Positions 10,333 to 20,117 of a stretch of DNA of 64,000 nt are shown here, piece by piece (positions within the stretch are counted from its first letter, which is position 1; every line of letters starts with the position of its first letter). The notes under the pieces were generated by a model. That model made no database searches, had not been told where the DNA came from, and saw only the letters and a list, made by a program, of their open reading frames with translations. A program made the position numbers and the translations under genes. The stretch comes from Candidatus Pantoea floridensis (GTDB lineage: Bacteria > Pseudomonadota > Gammaproteobacteria > Enterobacterales > Enterobacteriaceae), in NCBI RefSeq assembly GCF_900215435.1, contig NZ_OCMY01000001.1, positions 1,054,001 through 1,118,000 of the forward strand. The letters are read 5' to 3'.

Positions 10333-11775
10333 TTACTGCATCAGCAGATACAGGCTACTATCACCACGCTGTACATTCAGTGCCAGTACGGAAGGTTTAG
10401 TGTCGAGAACTTTGCGCAGCTCGCCAAGATTGGCCACCGCTTGCTGGTTCACGCCTAAAATCACGTCACCTTTTTTCAGACCAATACGCGCCGCTGCACT
10501 TCCCGCCTTCACGTTATCGACGCGCACGCCTTTCTGGCCGTTACTGTCGATGTTGCTGAGATCGGCACCTTCAATGCCGGTGTAAATGGTGGCGGACTGT
10601 ACTTTGTCCTGCGAGCTCTGCTGCAGTTCAACCGTAACGCTCACAGGTTTCCCCTCACGCAGCAGGCCCAATTGCAACTTGGTGCCTACCGGCAGCGAAC
10701 CAACTTCCGCACGCAGCGCGGCGAAGCTGGTCAATGCTTTGCCATTCATTGACACCACGACGTCGCCGGCTTTCACACCCGCTTTAGCGGCGGCTGAGTT
10801 TGGCAGCACCTGACTAACGAAGGCACCGCGCTGTGCGTCGACTTTCATCGCTTTCGCCAGTTCGGAATTCAGCTCGGTACCCATAATGCCCAGCTCGCCA
10901 CGTTTCACCTGGCCATATTCCACCATCTGCGCCGTCAGGTTTTTCACCATTGAGCTTGGGATAGCAAAGCCGATGCCGATGTTGCCACCGTCCGGCGCCA
11001 GAATCGCGGTGTTAATACCGATCAGTTCACCATTCAGGTTAACCAGTGCGCCACCGGAGTTGCCGCGGTTAATGGCCGCATCGGTCTGGATAAAGTTCTC
11101 ATAATTCTCAACGTTCAGGCCGCTACGGCCCAGCGCTGAAACAATCCCCGACGTGACGGTTTCGCCGAGGCCGTAGGGGTTACCAATCGCGACGGTGTAA
11201 TCTCCGACACGCAGATCGTCAGAATTGGCAATCTTAATCGCCGTAAGATTTTTGGCGTCCTGCAGCTGAATCAGTGCGATATCAGACTGCGGATCTTTGC
11301 CGATCACTTTGGCGTCGTAGCGACGACCATCGCTCAGCTGAACCTGAATTTTGGTGGCGTTATCCACAACGTGGTTGTTAGTCACCACATAGCCTTTGTC
11401 GGCGTTGATCACGACGCCAGAACCCAGCGCGCGGAATTGCTGTTTCTGCGCGTTAGCCCCGCCATCGGCGCCACCGTCACCCCCGCCGTTCTGGCACATG
11501 GGCGAACTCTGGAAAGGTGAGCCGTCCTGGCAGAAGGGTGAATTATCACCAAAGAATTGCTGGAACTGCTGCGGCATGCGCGGCGTTTTCACCGTGGTGC
11601 TGCCTTCAACGCTGATACTCACTACGGAAGGCATGACTTTTTCCAGCATCGGTGCCAGGCTTGGCAACTGTTGGCTCGAGGAAGACGCCGTCTCCGCCGC
11701 GAACGCACTCACAGGGCTCAATGCCATGCCAAGACTCAGCGCCAGCGCACTTAACATTAAGGTGCTTTTTTTCAT
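10333..11775 (-). CDS. degP: Periplasmic serine endoprotease/chaperone DegP (HtrA)
   Basis: Degrades or refolds damaged envelope proteins in the periplasm. 480 residues (E. coli 474): signal peptide to about residue 27 (SAFAAET), protease domain with the triad His135 (VTNNHVVD), Asp165 (DPQSDIALI) and Ser240 (NRGNSGGAL), and two PDZ domains (LGIMGTELN onward and the C-terminal IEGADLSN onward). The LA loop (residues 65-110) keeps the cysteine pair at 82 and 94 and is glycine-rich (GGGDGGADGG), slightly longer than in E. coli. A sigma-E promoter lies 53-80 bases upstream of the ATG. It is transcribed away from dgt and ends in a terminator. Confidence 0.97.
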   Translation of the reverse strand: MKKSTLMLSALALSLGMALSPVSAFAAETASSSSQQLPSLAPMLEKVMPSVVSISVEGSTTVKTPRMPQQFQQFFGDNSPFCQDGSPFQSSPMCQNGGGDGGADGGANAQKQQFRALGSGVVINADKGYVVTNNHVVDNATKIQVQLSDGRRYDAKVIGKDPQSDIALIQLQDAKNLTAIKIANSDDLRVGDYTVAIGNPYGLGETVTSGIVSALGRSGLNVENYENFIQTDAAINRGNSGGALVNLNGELIGINTAILAPDGGNIGIGFAIPSSMVKNLTAQMVEYGQVKRGELGIMGTELNSELAKAMKVDAQRGAFVSQVLPNSAAAKAGVKAGDVVVSMNGKALTSFAALRAEVGSLPVGTKLQLGLLREGKPVSVTVELQQSSQDKVQSATIYTGIEGADLSNIDSNGQKGVRVDNVKAGSAAARIGLKKGDVILGVNQQAVANLGELRKVLDTKPSVLALNVQRGDSSLYLLMQ

Positions 11776-11827
11776 TTTTCTCTGTCTCTCTAAGATTTAG
11801 GGCAGACCATTGCTGTGGCCGTGATGA

Positions 11828-11855
11828 TGAGATTAAGTTTGTAGCGCGAAGTTCC
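11828..11855 (-). promoter_or_regulatory. Sigma-E promoter of degP
   Basis: On the minus strand: -35 GGAACTT (11849-11855), 16-bp spacer, -10 TCTCA (11828-11832). This matches the sigma-E consensus and the known E. coli degP promoter (GAACTT-N16-TCTGA), indicating envelope-stress induction. Confidence 0.85.
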
Positions 11856-11910
11856 TAATAAAGTTTTAGGGAAAGGTAAAAAATTGTTCTTCATCTTTAC
11901 AAAACTCCGC

Positions 11911-13404
11911 TTATTCAACCGCCATTAAACGGCGATATTCATCCCATGCATAATTGTCCGTCATTCCACTAATGTAATCCTGAATCAGGCGTGCACGATA
12001 ATAGCGTTCCCACAACAAACGCTCATATTTATGCTCAACAATTAATGCACGCATGTGCTGTTGATACGCTTTGCGATGTTTTCCAGAGAGCTTATGAAAC
12101 AACCGCGTTTCAATAGGATGCTTTGCCAGAAAATCCTCGTTCATCAGGGTGGTGAATTGTTCATAATCCAGTAGCAGCAAAGATTGATATATCTCAAGCA
12201 ATCCTTTAATTACGCGATACCCCTGTAATTCTAACTGCTCAACTTCCGGATGATTAAATACGTGCTGGCGCGCGACGGTCTTAAATAATTTAAGCAAACG
12301 CCCTTCTTCACCATCATCTTCCAGCAATGCATGATTAAAATCCCCTTCATAAATCGCAGGAAGGTTATCGATAAAACGACGTACCGCATGGCTCACTAAT
12401 ACGTTTTGCACATTAACCCGTAGCGACATAAAGAATTGATCGCTAATGCTGCGACGTTTTTTCTGATTAGCCTCTTTCCAGGCATCACCAATGGTGCGGC
12501 TGAATACATCGCCATTTTTTACCGGCCCCCACGCCTCAATGAGATGCTTATACAACGTTTCAACATGGAAAATATCTTTTTCTACGGCGTCATCCAGGTC
12601 GGCAATACAATAAGAGATGTCATCAGCGGCTTCCATTATCCAGGTCAGCGGAAAACGGTGATGTTCTTTAATATTCGTCGCCTCACGCAGCTCAGCTACA
12701 TATTCCCGCTCTGATAAGTAGAAACCCGGCTTTTTCATTAGAACGCTGAATGCCTCAGGTTTATCTCCCTGCCACCAGGCAGGCGCGGTGTATTTCAGAA
12801 TACAGGCGACCTGTGCATAGCTAAGATTAAGCTGCAGCAGCGTATGCACCAGACGAATGGCTTGCGCATTGCCTTCAAAATTGCACAAATCCTGACGAAT
12901 CATGGCATTTAATTGGTCAAACGCTGAGCGTTCGGCCTCATCGGCAACGCCCGCTACCAGCGGGTCGACGAGCTCGGCAGACAAATTATCGTCGAACCAG
13001 TCATTGATCGCTGCTTCACCAAAATGTCCAAATGGCGGATTGCCGACATCGTGCAGCAGACAAGCCATCTCAATCAGGCTTTCAAATGCCCCTTCAAACT
13101 CATCCAACCCATAATTGGCCAGCCCGCCGCCCTGCGTTTTCAGCGCTTGCAGAATCTCTTTGGTGATATAGCGTCCGGTTTGCTGCACTTCCAGCGAGTG
13201 TGTCAGACGCGAACGTACCGCAGCATTCCTTTCAAGCGGGAAAACCTGGGTTTTCTGTTGCAGACGCCGAATCGCAGCGGAATTAATAATGCGCCCGCGA
13301 TCGCTTTCAAAGTGGCGCGTAATAAAGTATTCCCCTTCGGGATCTTTGCGGCTGGTATAAGGGCGGGTGAAACTGATCTTCTTCCTGAAATTGATCGTCG
13401 CCAT
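11911..13404 (-). CDS. dgt: Deoxyguanosinetriphosphate triphosphohydrolase (dGTPase)
   Basis: Hydrolyses dGTP to deoxyguanosine and tripolyphosphate, lowering the dGTP pool and restricting some phages. 497 residues (E. coli 505). The HD-superfamily metal site is visible as [10 protein letters not shown] (His near 70) and [21 protein letters not shown] (His-Asp near 117), with [16 protein letters not shown] (Asp near 270) supplying the last ligand. The N-terminal NFRKKISF and [15 protein letters not shown] blocks match E. coli. Third positions look richer in A and T than in neighbouring degP and mtnN. The gene is divergent from mtnN, with a short 97-base shared control region. Confidence 0.94.
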   Translation of the reverse strand: MATINFRKKISFTRPYTSRKDPEGEYFITRHFESDRGRIINSAAIRRLQQKTQVFPLERNAAVRSRLTHSLEVQQTGRYITKEILQALKTQGGGLANYGLDEFEGAFESLIEMACLLHDVGNPPFGHFGEAAINDWFDDNLSAELVDPLVAGVADEAERSAFDQLNAMIRQDLCNFEGNAQAIRLVHTLLQLNLSYAQVACILKYTAPAWWQGDKPEAFSVLMKKPGFYLSEREYVAELREATNIKEHHRFPLTWIMEAADDISYCIADLDDAVEKDIFHVETLYKHLIEAWGPVKNGDVFSRTIGDAWKEANQKKRRSISDQFFMSLRVNVQNVLVSHAVRRFIDNLPAIYEGDFNHALLEDDGEEGRLLKLFKTVARQHVFNHPEVEQLELQGYRVIKGLLEIYQSLLLLDYEQFTTLMNEDFLAKHPIETRLFHKLSGKHRKAYQQHMRALIVEHKYERLLWERYYRARLIQDYISGMTDNYAWDEYRRLMAVE

Positions 13405-13501
13405 AATTACCCCTTATTTTTTCGTGAATTCTTCCTCAATCAGCCATGTTAGACTATGCCTCACTTTTGCGGGCTACATCCATTAAATTAGCGAGATTGT
13501 T

Positions 13502-14200
13502 ATGAAAGTAGGCATTATTGGCGCGATGGAGCAGGAAGTTACCCTGCTGCGTGACAAAATTGAAAACCGTCAGACGCTGACGCTGGCTGGCTGCGAAATT
13601 TACACCGGCACGCTGAACGGTGTTGAAGTGGCACTGCTGAAATCAGGCATTGGTAAAGTCGCTGCCGCGCTGGGTACCACCCTGCTGCTTGAGCTGTGCA
13701 AGCCGAATGTCGTGATCAATACCGGTTCCGCGGGTGGATTAGCGCCGACGCTGAAAGTAGGCGATATCGTGGTTTCAGATGAAGTGCGCTACCACGATGC
13801 TGATGTTACCGCCTTCGGTTACGCGCCAGGCCAGATGGCCGGCTGTCCGGCAGCGTTCGTCGCGGATAGCAAACTGATTACCGCCGCTGAGCAGGTAATA
13901 AAGCAACTCGACCTCAACGCGGTGCGTGGCTTAGTGGTGAGCGGTGATGCGTTTATCAACGGGGCTGAACCACTGGCGCGCATTCGTAATACCTTCCCGC
14001 AGGCAATTGCCGTAGAAATGGAAGCGACCGCGATTGGCCACGTTTGCCATCAGTTCAAGGTACCATTTGTGGTAGTGCGAGCCATTTCTGACGTTGCCGA
14101 TCAGGAATCACACCTGAGCTTCGACGAGTTTCTCAGCGTTGCGGCGAAACAATCTTCCCTGATGGTAGAAAACCTGCTGGTTCAACTGGCGCGTGGCTAA
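13502..14200 (+). CDS. mtnN: 5'-methylthioadenosine/S-adenosylhomocysteine nucleosidase
   Basis: Cleaves methylthioadenosine and S-adenosylhomocysteine to adenine plus the thioribosyl product, recycling by-products of methylation, polyamine and autoinducer-2 synthesis. 232 residues as in E. coli. The catalytic base Glu12 (GAMEQEV), Glu174 ([11 protein letters not shown]) and Asp197 (AISDVAD) are present. The start codon follows GCGAGATTGTT. Its last eight bases overlap the GTG start of btuF, so the two genes are translated from one message. Confidence 0.96.
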   Translation: MKVGIIGAMEQEVTLLRDKIENRQTLTLAGCEIYTGTLNGVEVALLKSGIGKVAAALGTTLLLELCKPNVVINTGSAGGLAPTLKVGDIVVSDEVRYHDADVTAFGYAPGQMAGCPAAFVADSKLITAAEQVIKQLDLNAVRGLVVSGDAFINGAEPLARIRNTFPQAIAVEMEATAIGHVCHQFKVPFVVVRAISDVADQESHLSFDEFLSVAAKQSSLMVENLLVQLARG

Positions 14201-15002
14201 ATATGTGCTGCTGGGGCTATTGCTGCTGTGCAATAGCCTGCTTGCCGCTGCGCCGCGGGTTGTCACCCTTTCACCGCATCTTACCGAGTTGGCCTTCGCC
14301 GCTGGCATTACGCCGGTAGCGGTCAGCGCCTACTCTGATTATCCCGCCCAGGCCAACGGGCTGGAGCAGGTGGCGAACTGGCAAGGCATCAAGGTGGAGC
14401 GCATTCTGCAACTCAAGCCGGACGTAGTGCTGGCGTGGCGCGGTGGCAATCCACAGCGGCAAATCGAACAGCTGCAACGTTTCGGCATTAAAGTTGAGTG
14501 GATCGATCCGCAAACCATCGATCAAATGATTGATGCGCTGGCGGCGTTACAGCAGTGGAGTCCGCGGCCGCAGCAGGCCATTGATGCGGCGCAAGCGTTG
14601 CGGAAACAGGAAGCGGAATTACGACAGCAGTATCAGCAAAGCACGCCGGTTCCGCTGTTTCTGCAGTTTGGCCAGCAGCCGCTGTTTACGGCTTCACGTA
14701 ATACTCTGCAAAATCAGGTCATTGAGCTGTGTGGTGAGAAGAACATTTTTGCCGATAGCAGCGTGAGCTGGCCGCAGGTGAGCCGTGAACAGGTGCTGAT
14801 GCGCCATCCGCAGGTGATTGTGATGGGGGGAGACGCTGCACACGCCGTCAGCATTGCCAGATTCTGGCAGCCCCAGCTCAATGTGCCGGTGATCGCCATC
14901 AATGATGATTGGTTAAGTCGCCCCGGTCCACGTATGCTGCTGGCAGCAAAACAGCTGTGTACAGCTTTACATCCGACGAAAAAAAATACCGAAAAAGAGT
15001 AA
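14193..15002 (+). CDS. btuF: Vitamin B12-binding periplasmic protein BtuF
   Basis: Captures cobalamin in the periplasm and delivers it to the BtuCD importer. 269 residues (E. coli 266). The GTG start at 14193 inside mtnN gives [18 protein letters not shown], a good signal peptide cleaved before APRVVTLSP. Family blocks include [48 protein letters not shown] and a C-terminal [14 protein letters not shown]. The overlap with mtnN matches the E. coli arrangement. In E. coli yadS follows; here it is absent. Confidence 0.94.
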   Translation: MAKYVLLGLLLLCNSLLAAAPRVVTLSPHLTELAFAAGITPVAVSAYSDYPAQANGLEQVANWQGIKVERILQLKPDVVLAWRGGNPQRQIEQLQRFGIKVEWIDPQTIDQMIDALAALQQWSPRPQQAIDAAQALRKQEAELRQQYQQSTPVPLFLQFGQQPLFTASRNTLQNQVIELCGEKNIFADSSVSWPQVSREQVLMRHPQVIVMGGDAAHAVSIARFWQPQLNVPVIAINDDWLSRPGPRMLLAAKQLCTALHPTKKNTEKE

Positions 15003-15108
15003 AGATTCGGCAAAAATTGTCGAAAATCAGAATACAAGGCACTGCAGCCACGTATGCTCTGTGCCCCTTTAGCGCGTAGCGCAATTTTGTCTTCACCAGG
15101 AACTAACC

Positions 15109-15360
15109 ATGACCAGAGCTCTGCTGCTGGCCATAGGGCTTATGATTGCTGCGCCACTGAGTACAGCAACGTCCACCGGCTCTATTGCCGTCGCGTTGAC
15201 GCTATTCTCGCGTTGCGACATCTCGCGCCAGAATGAACACACGCTGCCGACTATTGATTGTGGTCGTCACTTTAGCGCGCAGCCGCGTATCACCGAACGC
15301 GTATTAAAACGCGACGCCAAACGCCGTGAATCGGCACGCTTAGTCACTATTGAGTGGTAA
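15109..15360 (+). CDS. Small secreted protein of unknown function
   Basis: An 83-residue protein starting MTRALLLAIGLMIAAPLSTA, a convincing signal peptide with cleavage near residue 20-22, so probably periplasmic. The mature part is about 62 residues, basic, with two cysteines (36 and 51) that could pair, and ends in ARLVTIEW. AGGAA lies eight bases before the ATG. I do not recognise a family. It lies between btuF and erpA, the place of yadS in E. coli, and is not a fragment of yadS. The 106 bases upstream show no other gene. Confidence 0.6.
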   Translation: MTRALLLAIGLMIAAPLSTATSTGSIAVALTLFSRCDISRQNEHTLPTIDCGRHFSAQPRITERVLKRDAKRRESARLVTIEW

Positions 15361-15395
15361 AGATCTGGCTACCGGGACGGCAGCCAGAAGCAGCA

Positions 15396-15743
15396 TTAGA
15401 TGCTGAAGGAAGAACCGCAGCCGCAGGTGGTTTTGGCGTTAGGGTTAGTGACGATAAAACGTGAACCTTCCAGGCCTTCGGTGTAATCCACCGAGCCGCC
15501 AACCAGATATTGCAGGCTCATCGGGTCAACCACCAGCGCCACACCTTGTTTCTCGATGGTCATGTCGCCGTCGTTCATTTGATCGTCAAAGGTGAAGCCG
15601 TACTGGAAACCGCTGCAACCGCCGCCGGTGATGTAAACGCGCAATTTCAGCTCAGGATTCTCTTCATCAGCAATCAGGTTTTTTACTTTTTTAGCTGCTG
15701 CATCAGTGAATTGCAAAGGCAGCGCTGCTACGTCGTCACTCAT
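15396..15743 (-). CDS. erpA: Iron-sulfur cluster insertion protein ErpA
   Basis: A-type carrier that delivers [4Fe-4S] clusters to apo-enzymes, including those of isoprenoid synthesis. 115 residues (E. coli 114) with the three cluster-binding cysteines in [11 protein letters not shown] and [11 protein letters not shown]. The start ATG at 15741-15743 follows GGAGT. It is divergent from hemL; the 200-base shared region carries both promoters. E. coli has clcA between erpA and hemL, absent here. Confidence 0.97.
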   Translation of the reverse strand: MSDDVAALPLQFTDAAAKKVKNLIADEENPELKLRVYITGGGCSGFQYGFTFDDQMNDGDMTIEKQGVALVVDPMSLQYLVGGSVDYTEGLEGSRFIVTNPNAKTTCGCGSSFSI

Positions 15744-15943
15744 CTTTTACTCCGGGTAAACGTCCAGGTCAGAAAACGACCTTAATTTCGCTATTATCTG
15801 CCAGCCGTCCAGTGCAATCAAGTCTCAAGCTTGGCACTGTGTGCCGCAGCATGCGCATGAAAGTATATACCCTAAACTTTAGCGCAAGCCGTTCTTCCCG
15901 TAGAATGGCGCCAGATTTTTTCCCGAACAGCAGGAGCAGAACC

Positions 15944-17224
15944 ATGAGTAAGTCAGAAAACCTGTATGCCGCAGCGCAACGCCTGATCCCCGGCGGTGTG
16001 AACTCCCCGGTACGTGCCTTTACCGGTGTGGGCGGCGTGCCGCTGTTCATCGAACGCGCTGACGGTGCCTATCTTTATGATGCCGACGGCAAAGGCTATA
16101 TCGATTATGTCGGTTCCTGGGGCCCGATGGTGCTGGGGCATAACAACGCCAACATCCGCAATGCGGTGATTAAAGCGGCCGCGCGCGGTTTGAGCTTCGG
16201 CGCACCGACCGAGATGGAAGTCAAAATGGCCGAGCTGGTGTGCGAACTGGTGCCAAGTATGGACATGGTACGTATGGTGAACTCCGGCACCGAAGCCACC
16301 ATGAGCGCCATTCGCCTGGCGCGCGGCTTCACCCATCGCGACAAAATCATCAAATTCGAAGGCTGCTACCACGGTCACGCCGATTGCCTGCTGGTGAAAG
16401 CCGGTTCTGGCGCGCTGACCCTTGGCCAGCCAAACTCGCCGGGTGTACCGGCCGATTTCGCCAAACACACGCTGACCTGCACCTATAACGATCTCAGCAC
16501 CGTACGTGCCGCATTCGAGCAATATCCTAAGGATATCGCCTGTATCATCGTGGAACCGGTGGCAGGCAACATGAACTGCATTCCACCACAGCCAGACTTC
16601 CTGCCGGGCCTGCGTGCGTTGTGCGACGAATTTGGTGCGCTGCTGATCATTGACGAAGTGATGACCGGCTTCCGCGTGGCATTGGGCGGTGCTCAGGCTT
16701 ATTACGACGTCACGCCCGATCTCACTTGCCTGGGTAAAATCATCGGCGGCGGTATGCCAGTAGGCGCGTTTGGCGGTCGTCGTGATGTCATGGATGCGCT
16801 GGCACCCACCGGTCCGGTTTATCAGGCCGGTACATTGTCCGGTAACCCAATTGCGATGGCGGCGGGCTTTGCCTGCCTGACGCAGATTGCACAACCGGGC
16901 ACGCACAGCACGCTGACCGATCTGACCACGCAATTAGCAGAAGGTCTGCTGGCAGCGGCGAAAGCCGAAAACATCCCGCTGGTGATCAATCACGTTGGCG
17001 GCATGTTTGGTATTTTCTTCACCGATGCGCAAGAAGTGACGTGCTATCAAGACGTAACGCAGTGCGATGTTGAGCGCTTTAAGCGCTTCTTCCACCTGAT
17101 GCTGGAAGAAGGCGTCTACCTCGCACCATCAGCGTTCGAAGCGGGCTTTATGTCGCTGGCGCACAGTAAGGAAGATATTCAGCGCACCATCGATGCGGCG
17201 CGCCGCAGCTTCGCGCAGCTGTAA
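15944..17224 (+). CDS. hemL: Glutamate-1-semialdehyde 2,1-aminomutase
   Basis: PLP enzyme that converts glutamate-1-semialdehyde into 5-aminolevulinate, the first committed tetrapyrrole precursor. 426 residues, the E. coli length, starting [20 protein letters not shown]. The PLP lysine is Lys265 in [27 protein letters not shown] carries the PLP-contacting Asp. The frame stays open upstream to 15812, but the ATG at 15944 has AGGAGCAGAACC before it and matches the family. It converges on the fhu operon, with a shared bidirectional terminator. Confidence 0.97.
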   Translation: MSKSENLYAAAQRLIPGGVNSPVRAFTGVGGVPLFIERADGAYLYDADGKGYIDYVGSWGPMVLGHNNANIRNAVIKAAARGLSFGAPTEMEVKMAELVCELVPSMDMVRMVNSGTEATMSAIRLARGFTHRDKIIKFEGCYHGHADCLLVKAGSGALTLGQPNSPGVPADFAKHTLTCTYNDLSTVRAAFEQYPKDIACIIVEPVAGNMNCIPPQPDFLPGLRALCDEFGALLIIDEVMTGFRVALGGAQAYYDVTPDLTCLGKIIGGGMPVGAFGGRRDVMDALAPTGPVYQAGTLSGNPIAMAAGFACLTQIAQPGTHSTLTDLTTQLAEGLLAAAKAENIPLVINHVGGMFGIFFTDAQEVTCYQDVTQCDVERFKRFFHLMLEEGVYLAPSAFEAGFMSLAHSKEDIQRTIDAARRSFAQL

Positions 17225-17229
17225 ATGAC

Positions 17230-17251
17230 AAGGGCGCCACATGGCGCCCTT
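17230..17251. terminator. Bidirectional hairpin between hemL and fhuB
   Basis: AAGGGCGCCA, CA, TGGCGCCCTT: a 10-bp perfect palindromic stem between the convergent stops of hemL and fhuB. The U run is short, so the efficiency is uncertain. Confidence 0.65.
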
Positions 17252-17254
17252 CTG

Positions 17255-19234
17255 CTATGCCCTTCTCAGCAGCCAGATAAAATATGGTGCGCCGAAGAAG
17301 GTGGCCATCAGCCCTGCTGGAATCTGATCCGGGAACGCCAGCATCCTGCCGCACCAATCGGCGAAGATCATCAATCCGCCGCCCAGTAAACCTGCCATCA
17401 GCACCTGCGGTAACGCGCGGCGGAAGCCGAGCATTCTTACAATGTGGGGTGCCATCAGGCCCACAAAACTCAGCGGCCCAATGGTTAAGGTGGCTGTGGC
17501 GGTTAGCGCTGCCGCCAGCAGCAGCAAACAGAGGCGTGATGTGGTCAGCGCCATGCCTGCCGAACGCGCAGTGGCGCTGCCAAGTGGTAGCAATGTCAGC
17601 CAGCGGCTCGCCAGCGGCGCCAGGGCAATCAGCACTATGCCAACCACTGCACTTTGAACGGCCTGCTGCATATTGATGTTGTAGGTTGAGCCAGAAATCC
17701 AGCTCAGTAAGCCGCCCATGCGCGGATCGCCACTCGCCAACAGCACCATCAATAACGTCACGAAGGCGCTGTTGAGCGCCATACCCGCCAGCAACATGCG
17801 TTCTGGCGAAAACCCGCCGCGACTCGCCACCAGCATAATCACCAGCAGCGTCAGGGCCGCACCGAGCGCGCCGGCGGGCAGCAGCCATGCCACGGCATCG
17901 CCCGGGACGAAGAACATCATCACCACGACGCCGCACGCGGCCCCCGAGCTGATGCCCAGCACTTCCGGGCTTGCCATGGGGTTACCGGTCAGCCGCTGAA
18001 TCAGCGCGCCTGCTACGCCAAGCATCATCCCGACCACCAGCGCGGCCAGTACGCGCGGAGCGCGCCACGGCAGCAGCTGTTGCAGCATATCGCCGCTCAC
18101 CCAGCTAAAGCCTTGCGCGTCACGCCCAAAAGTGATGCCAATCCAGCTCAACAGCGCCAGAATCAGTAAGCCAGTCAGGCACCAGCGCAACACGTTCTGC
18201 CGCTCGGCAGGCACATTGTCACCCTGATTGAGCGCAGGTGGCACCGAGCCCGTGCGCAGTCGCGGTAGCAGCCACAGCAGAATTGGCACGCCAATCAGCG
18301 CGGTCGCCGTGCCGGTAGAGACTTCACGCCAGTGGCCGGTCAGCCACTGCACGGCTTGATCCGCCAGCCACAGCAGCAGCGCACCAATCAGCGGGGCCAG
18401 CAGCATGCGGCTAAGTAAGCGACGTCCGCCGAGCATCTTCGCCAGCAGCGGCGCAAACAGGCCGATAAAGCCGATAATACCCGCCACATTGACCAGCTGC
18501 GCGCTAAGCAAAATTGCCAGCGCTAATGCGGCAATTCGCGCCGCCGATAGCGCCAGACCGAGGTTTTTCGCTACACCATCGTCCAGCCCCATTAGCGTCA
18601 GCGGACGCAGCAGCGCCAGCGCCACCACAAACGCCAGCAGCAGACGCGGCCATAGCTGCGCCACGTTGTGCCCATCAAGCTGATTGAGCGCACCGGTACT
18701 CCACAGGAACATGTTCTGCAGCTGATCGTGATTGAAGATAGCGAAGATCTGGTTCACCGAACCGGCATACAGACTCAGCACCAAACCGGCAAGAATCAGC
18801 GTCACCGGCGAAAGACGTTTGCCCCAGGCAACCCCAAAGACCAAAACCCCGACCATCACCGCGCCACCCATCGCTGCAAACTGCTGTGTCAGCTCGCCAC
18901 CCGGCAGCTGCCACAGCGTTGCCACGGTAATACCAAGCTGCGCACCGGACGATACGCCGAGCGTAGTGGGTTCTGCCAACGGATTGCGCAGTACCTGCTG
19001 GAACAGCAAGCCGGCCAATCCCAAGCCCGCACCGACCAGCAGCGCCAGCGCTAAACGCGACAACATGCTGTGATGAAAGACCACTTGCTGGATGTTGTTA
19101 ATATCGGGCGCAAAAAATCCCTGCGGCCACTGTTCGATCGGCAATGCGTTACGTAAGTTAATAAACGTTAGCGCCAGCGCCAGCAGACATAGCGTACTCA
19201 GCAGCGCGACGGGAAAAAGACGATTGCGCATCAT
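17255..19234 (-). CDS. fhuB: Ferric-hydroxamate ABC transporter permease FhuB
   Basis: Inner-membrane channel for ferrichrome and other Fe(III)-hydroxamates. 659 residues (E. coli 660): two fused FecCD-type halves, each with about ten membrane segments. Repeated family blocks PLAEPTTLGVSSGAQLG (first half) and PMASPEVLGISSGAACG (second half) mark the duplication, and GLMAPHIVRML is the usual cytoplasmic loop contacting the ATPase FhuC. The start overlaps the fhuD stop by four bases (ATGA), implying translational coupling. It is last in the fhuACDB operon. Confidence 0.96.
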   Translation of the reverse strand: MMRNRLFPVALLSTLCLLALALTFINLRNALPIEQWPQGFFAPDINNIQQVVFHHSMLSRLALALLVGAGLGLAGLLFQQVLRNPLAEPTTLGVSSGAQLGITVATLWQLPGGELTQQFAAMGGAVMVGVLVFGVAWGKRLSPVTLILAGLVLSLYAGSVNQIFAIFNHDQLQNMFLWSTGALNQLDGHNVAQLWPRLLLAFVVALALLRPLTLMGLDDGVAKNLGLALSAARIAALALAILLSAQLVNVAGIIGFIGLFAPLLAKMLGGRRLLSRMLLAPLIGALLLWLADQAVQWLTGHWREVSTGTATALIGVPILLWLLPRLRTGSVPPALNQGDNVPAERQNVLRWCLTGLLILALLSWIGITFGRDAQGFSWVSGDMLQQLLPWRAPRVLAALVVGMMLGVAGALIQRLTGNPMASPEVLGISSGAACGVVVMMFFVPGDAVAWLLPAGALGAALTLLVIMLVASRGGFSPERMLLAGMALNSAFVTLLMVLLASGDPRMGGLLSWISGSTYNINMQQAVQSAVVGIVLIALAPLASRWLTLLPLGSATARSAGMALTTSRLCLLLLAAALTATATLTIGPLSFVGLMAPHIVRMLGFRRALPQVLMAGLLGGGLMIFADWCGRMLAFPDQIPAGLMATFFGAPYFIWLLRRA

Positions 19235-20109
19235 TGCGACTCCAGCGCGTGTTCCAGCACGCTAACAAATTTCAGCGCCGAATAGGTCGCACCGTAATAC
19301 CACACCGCCGGAACGCGCTGGAAACGTCCGCCGCGCACAAACGGCAGCGCCTGCCACAACGCGGTTTTCATGACTTGCTGCATATCGCGCTCGTTGTCGT
19401 GATCGAAGCAAATCACCTGTACATCACCGACCTCCGCCAACCGCTCCAGCCCGACGACCGCGCTGCCCCAAAAGTTGGTTTCGCCCTGCCAGGCATTCCG
19501 CAACCCGAGGATCTCCATCACTTCGAGAAACAGGCTGTTTTTACCGAAGGTGATGGCATGGCGACTATCCATTAGCGACATCAAGAGCACCGGGCGATTG
19601 GCCCACGGCTTAAGGCGCTCACGCGCTGCCGCCAGCTGCGCATCCACATACTGTAGATGCGCAGCTGCCTGCGCTTCTCGCCCAATCCTTGCTCCCAGCG
19701 CATGTAACGAGTGGCGCGCGGTGGTTAACGGTTTGCCATCGCCGCTATTGAGGTCAAAACCCATGGTTGGCGCAATGCGCTGCAACTTATCCAGCGCCGG
19801 GCCGTAACCATTGGAGTGCAGAATCAGTGAAGGTTCGAGCTGGGTCATTAGCTCAAGATTAGGTTCGGTGCGTAACCCCAGGTCAATCACGCGGGATGGC
19901 AGTGGTGGATCGCCCACCCACACGTTGTAGTTGTGCATATCAGCCACGCCGAGTGGCACCACGCCGAGCGCCATCAGCAGCTCCACCGGCAGCCACTCCA
20001 GCGCCAGAATGCGTTGTGCATCCGGCAATGCCGCTCGCAGCGGTAGCGCGGACATGAAGGGTGAGAGCGCCAGCGCCGTCAGTAGGCGGCGGCGAGAGAT
20101 GTCTAACAT
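19231..20109 (-). CDS. fhuD: Ferric-hydroxamate periplasmic binding protein FhuD
   Basis: Binds ferrichrome-type siderophores in the periplasm and passes them to FhuB. 292 residues (E. coli 296) with an N-terminal SRRRLLTALALSPFMSALPL segment that has the twin arginines of a Tat signal, as in E. coli FhuD. The mature domain carries RILALEWLPVELLMALGVVP and LGVADMHNYNVWVGDPPLP, both typical of FhuD. Eight bases separate it from fhuC and it overlaps fhuB by four. Confidence 0.95.
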   Translation of the reverse strand: MLDISRRRLLTALALSPFMSALPLRAALPDAQRILALEWLPVELLMALGVVPLGVADMHNYNVWVGDPPLPSRVIDLGLRTEPNLELMTQLEPSLILHSNGYGPALDKLQRIAPTMGFDLNSGDGKPLTTARHSLHALGARIGREAQAAAHLQYVDAQLAAARERLKPWANRPVLLMSLMDSRHAITFGKNSLFLEVMEILGLRNAWQGETNFWGSAVVGLERLAEVGDVQVICFDHDNERDMQQVMKTALWQALPFVRGGRFQRVPAVWYYGATYSALKFVSVLEHALESQ

Positions 20110-20117
20110 AGTGCGCC

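Noticed and set aside
15953..16933. Open frame of 326 codons on the minus strand inside hemL
   Set aside because: Antisense shadow of a well-conserved gene in GC-rich DNA; no ribosome-binding site or family resemblance.
17148..17936. Open frame of 262 codons on the minus strand across the hemL end and fhuB
   Set aside because: Arg/Gly-rich frame-shifted reading of fhuB; crosses a terminator and has no family features.
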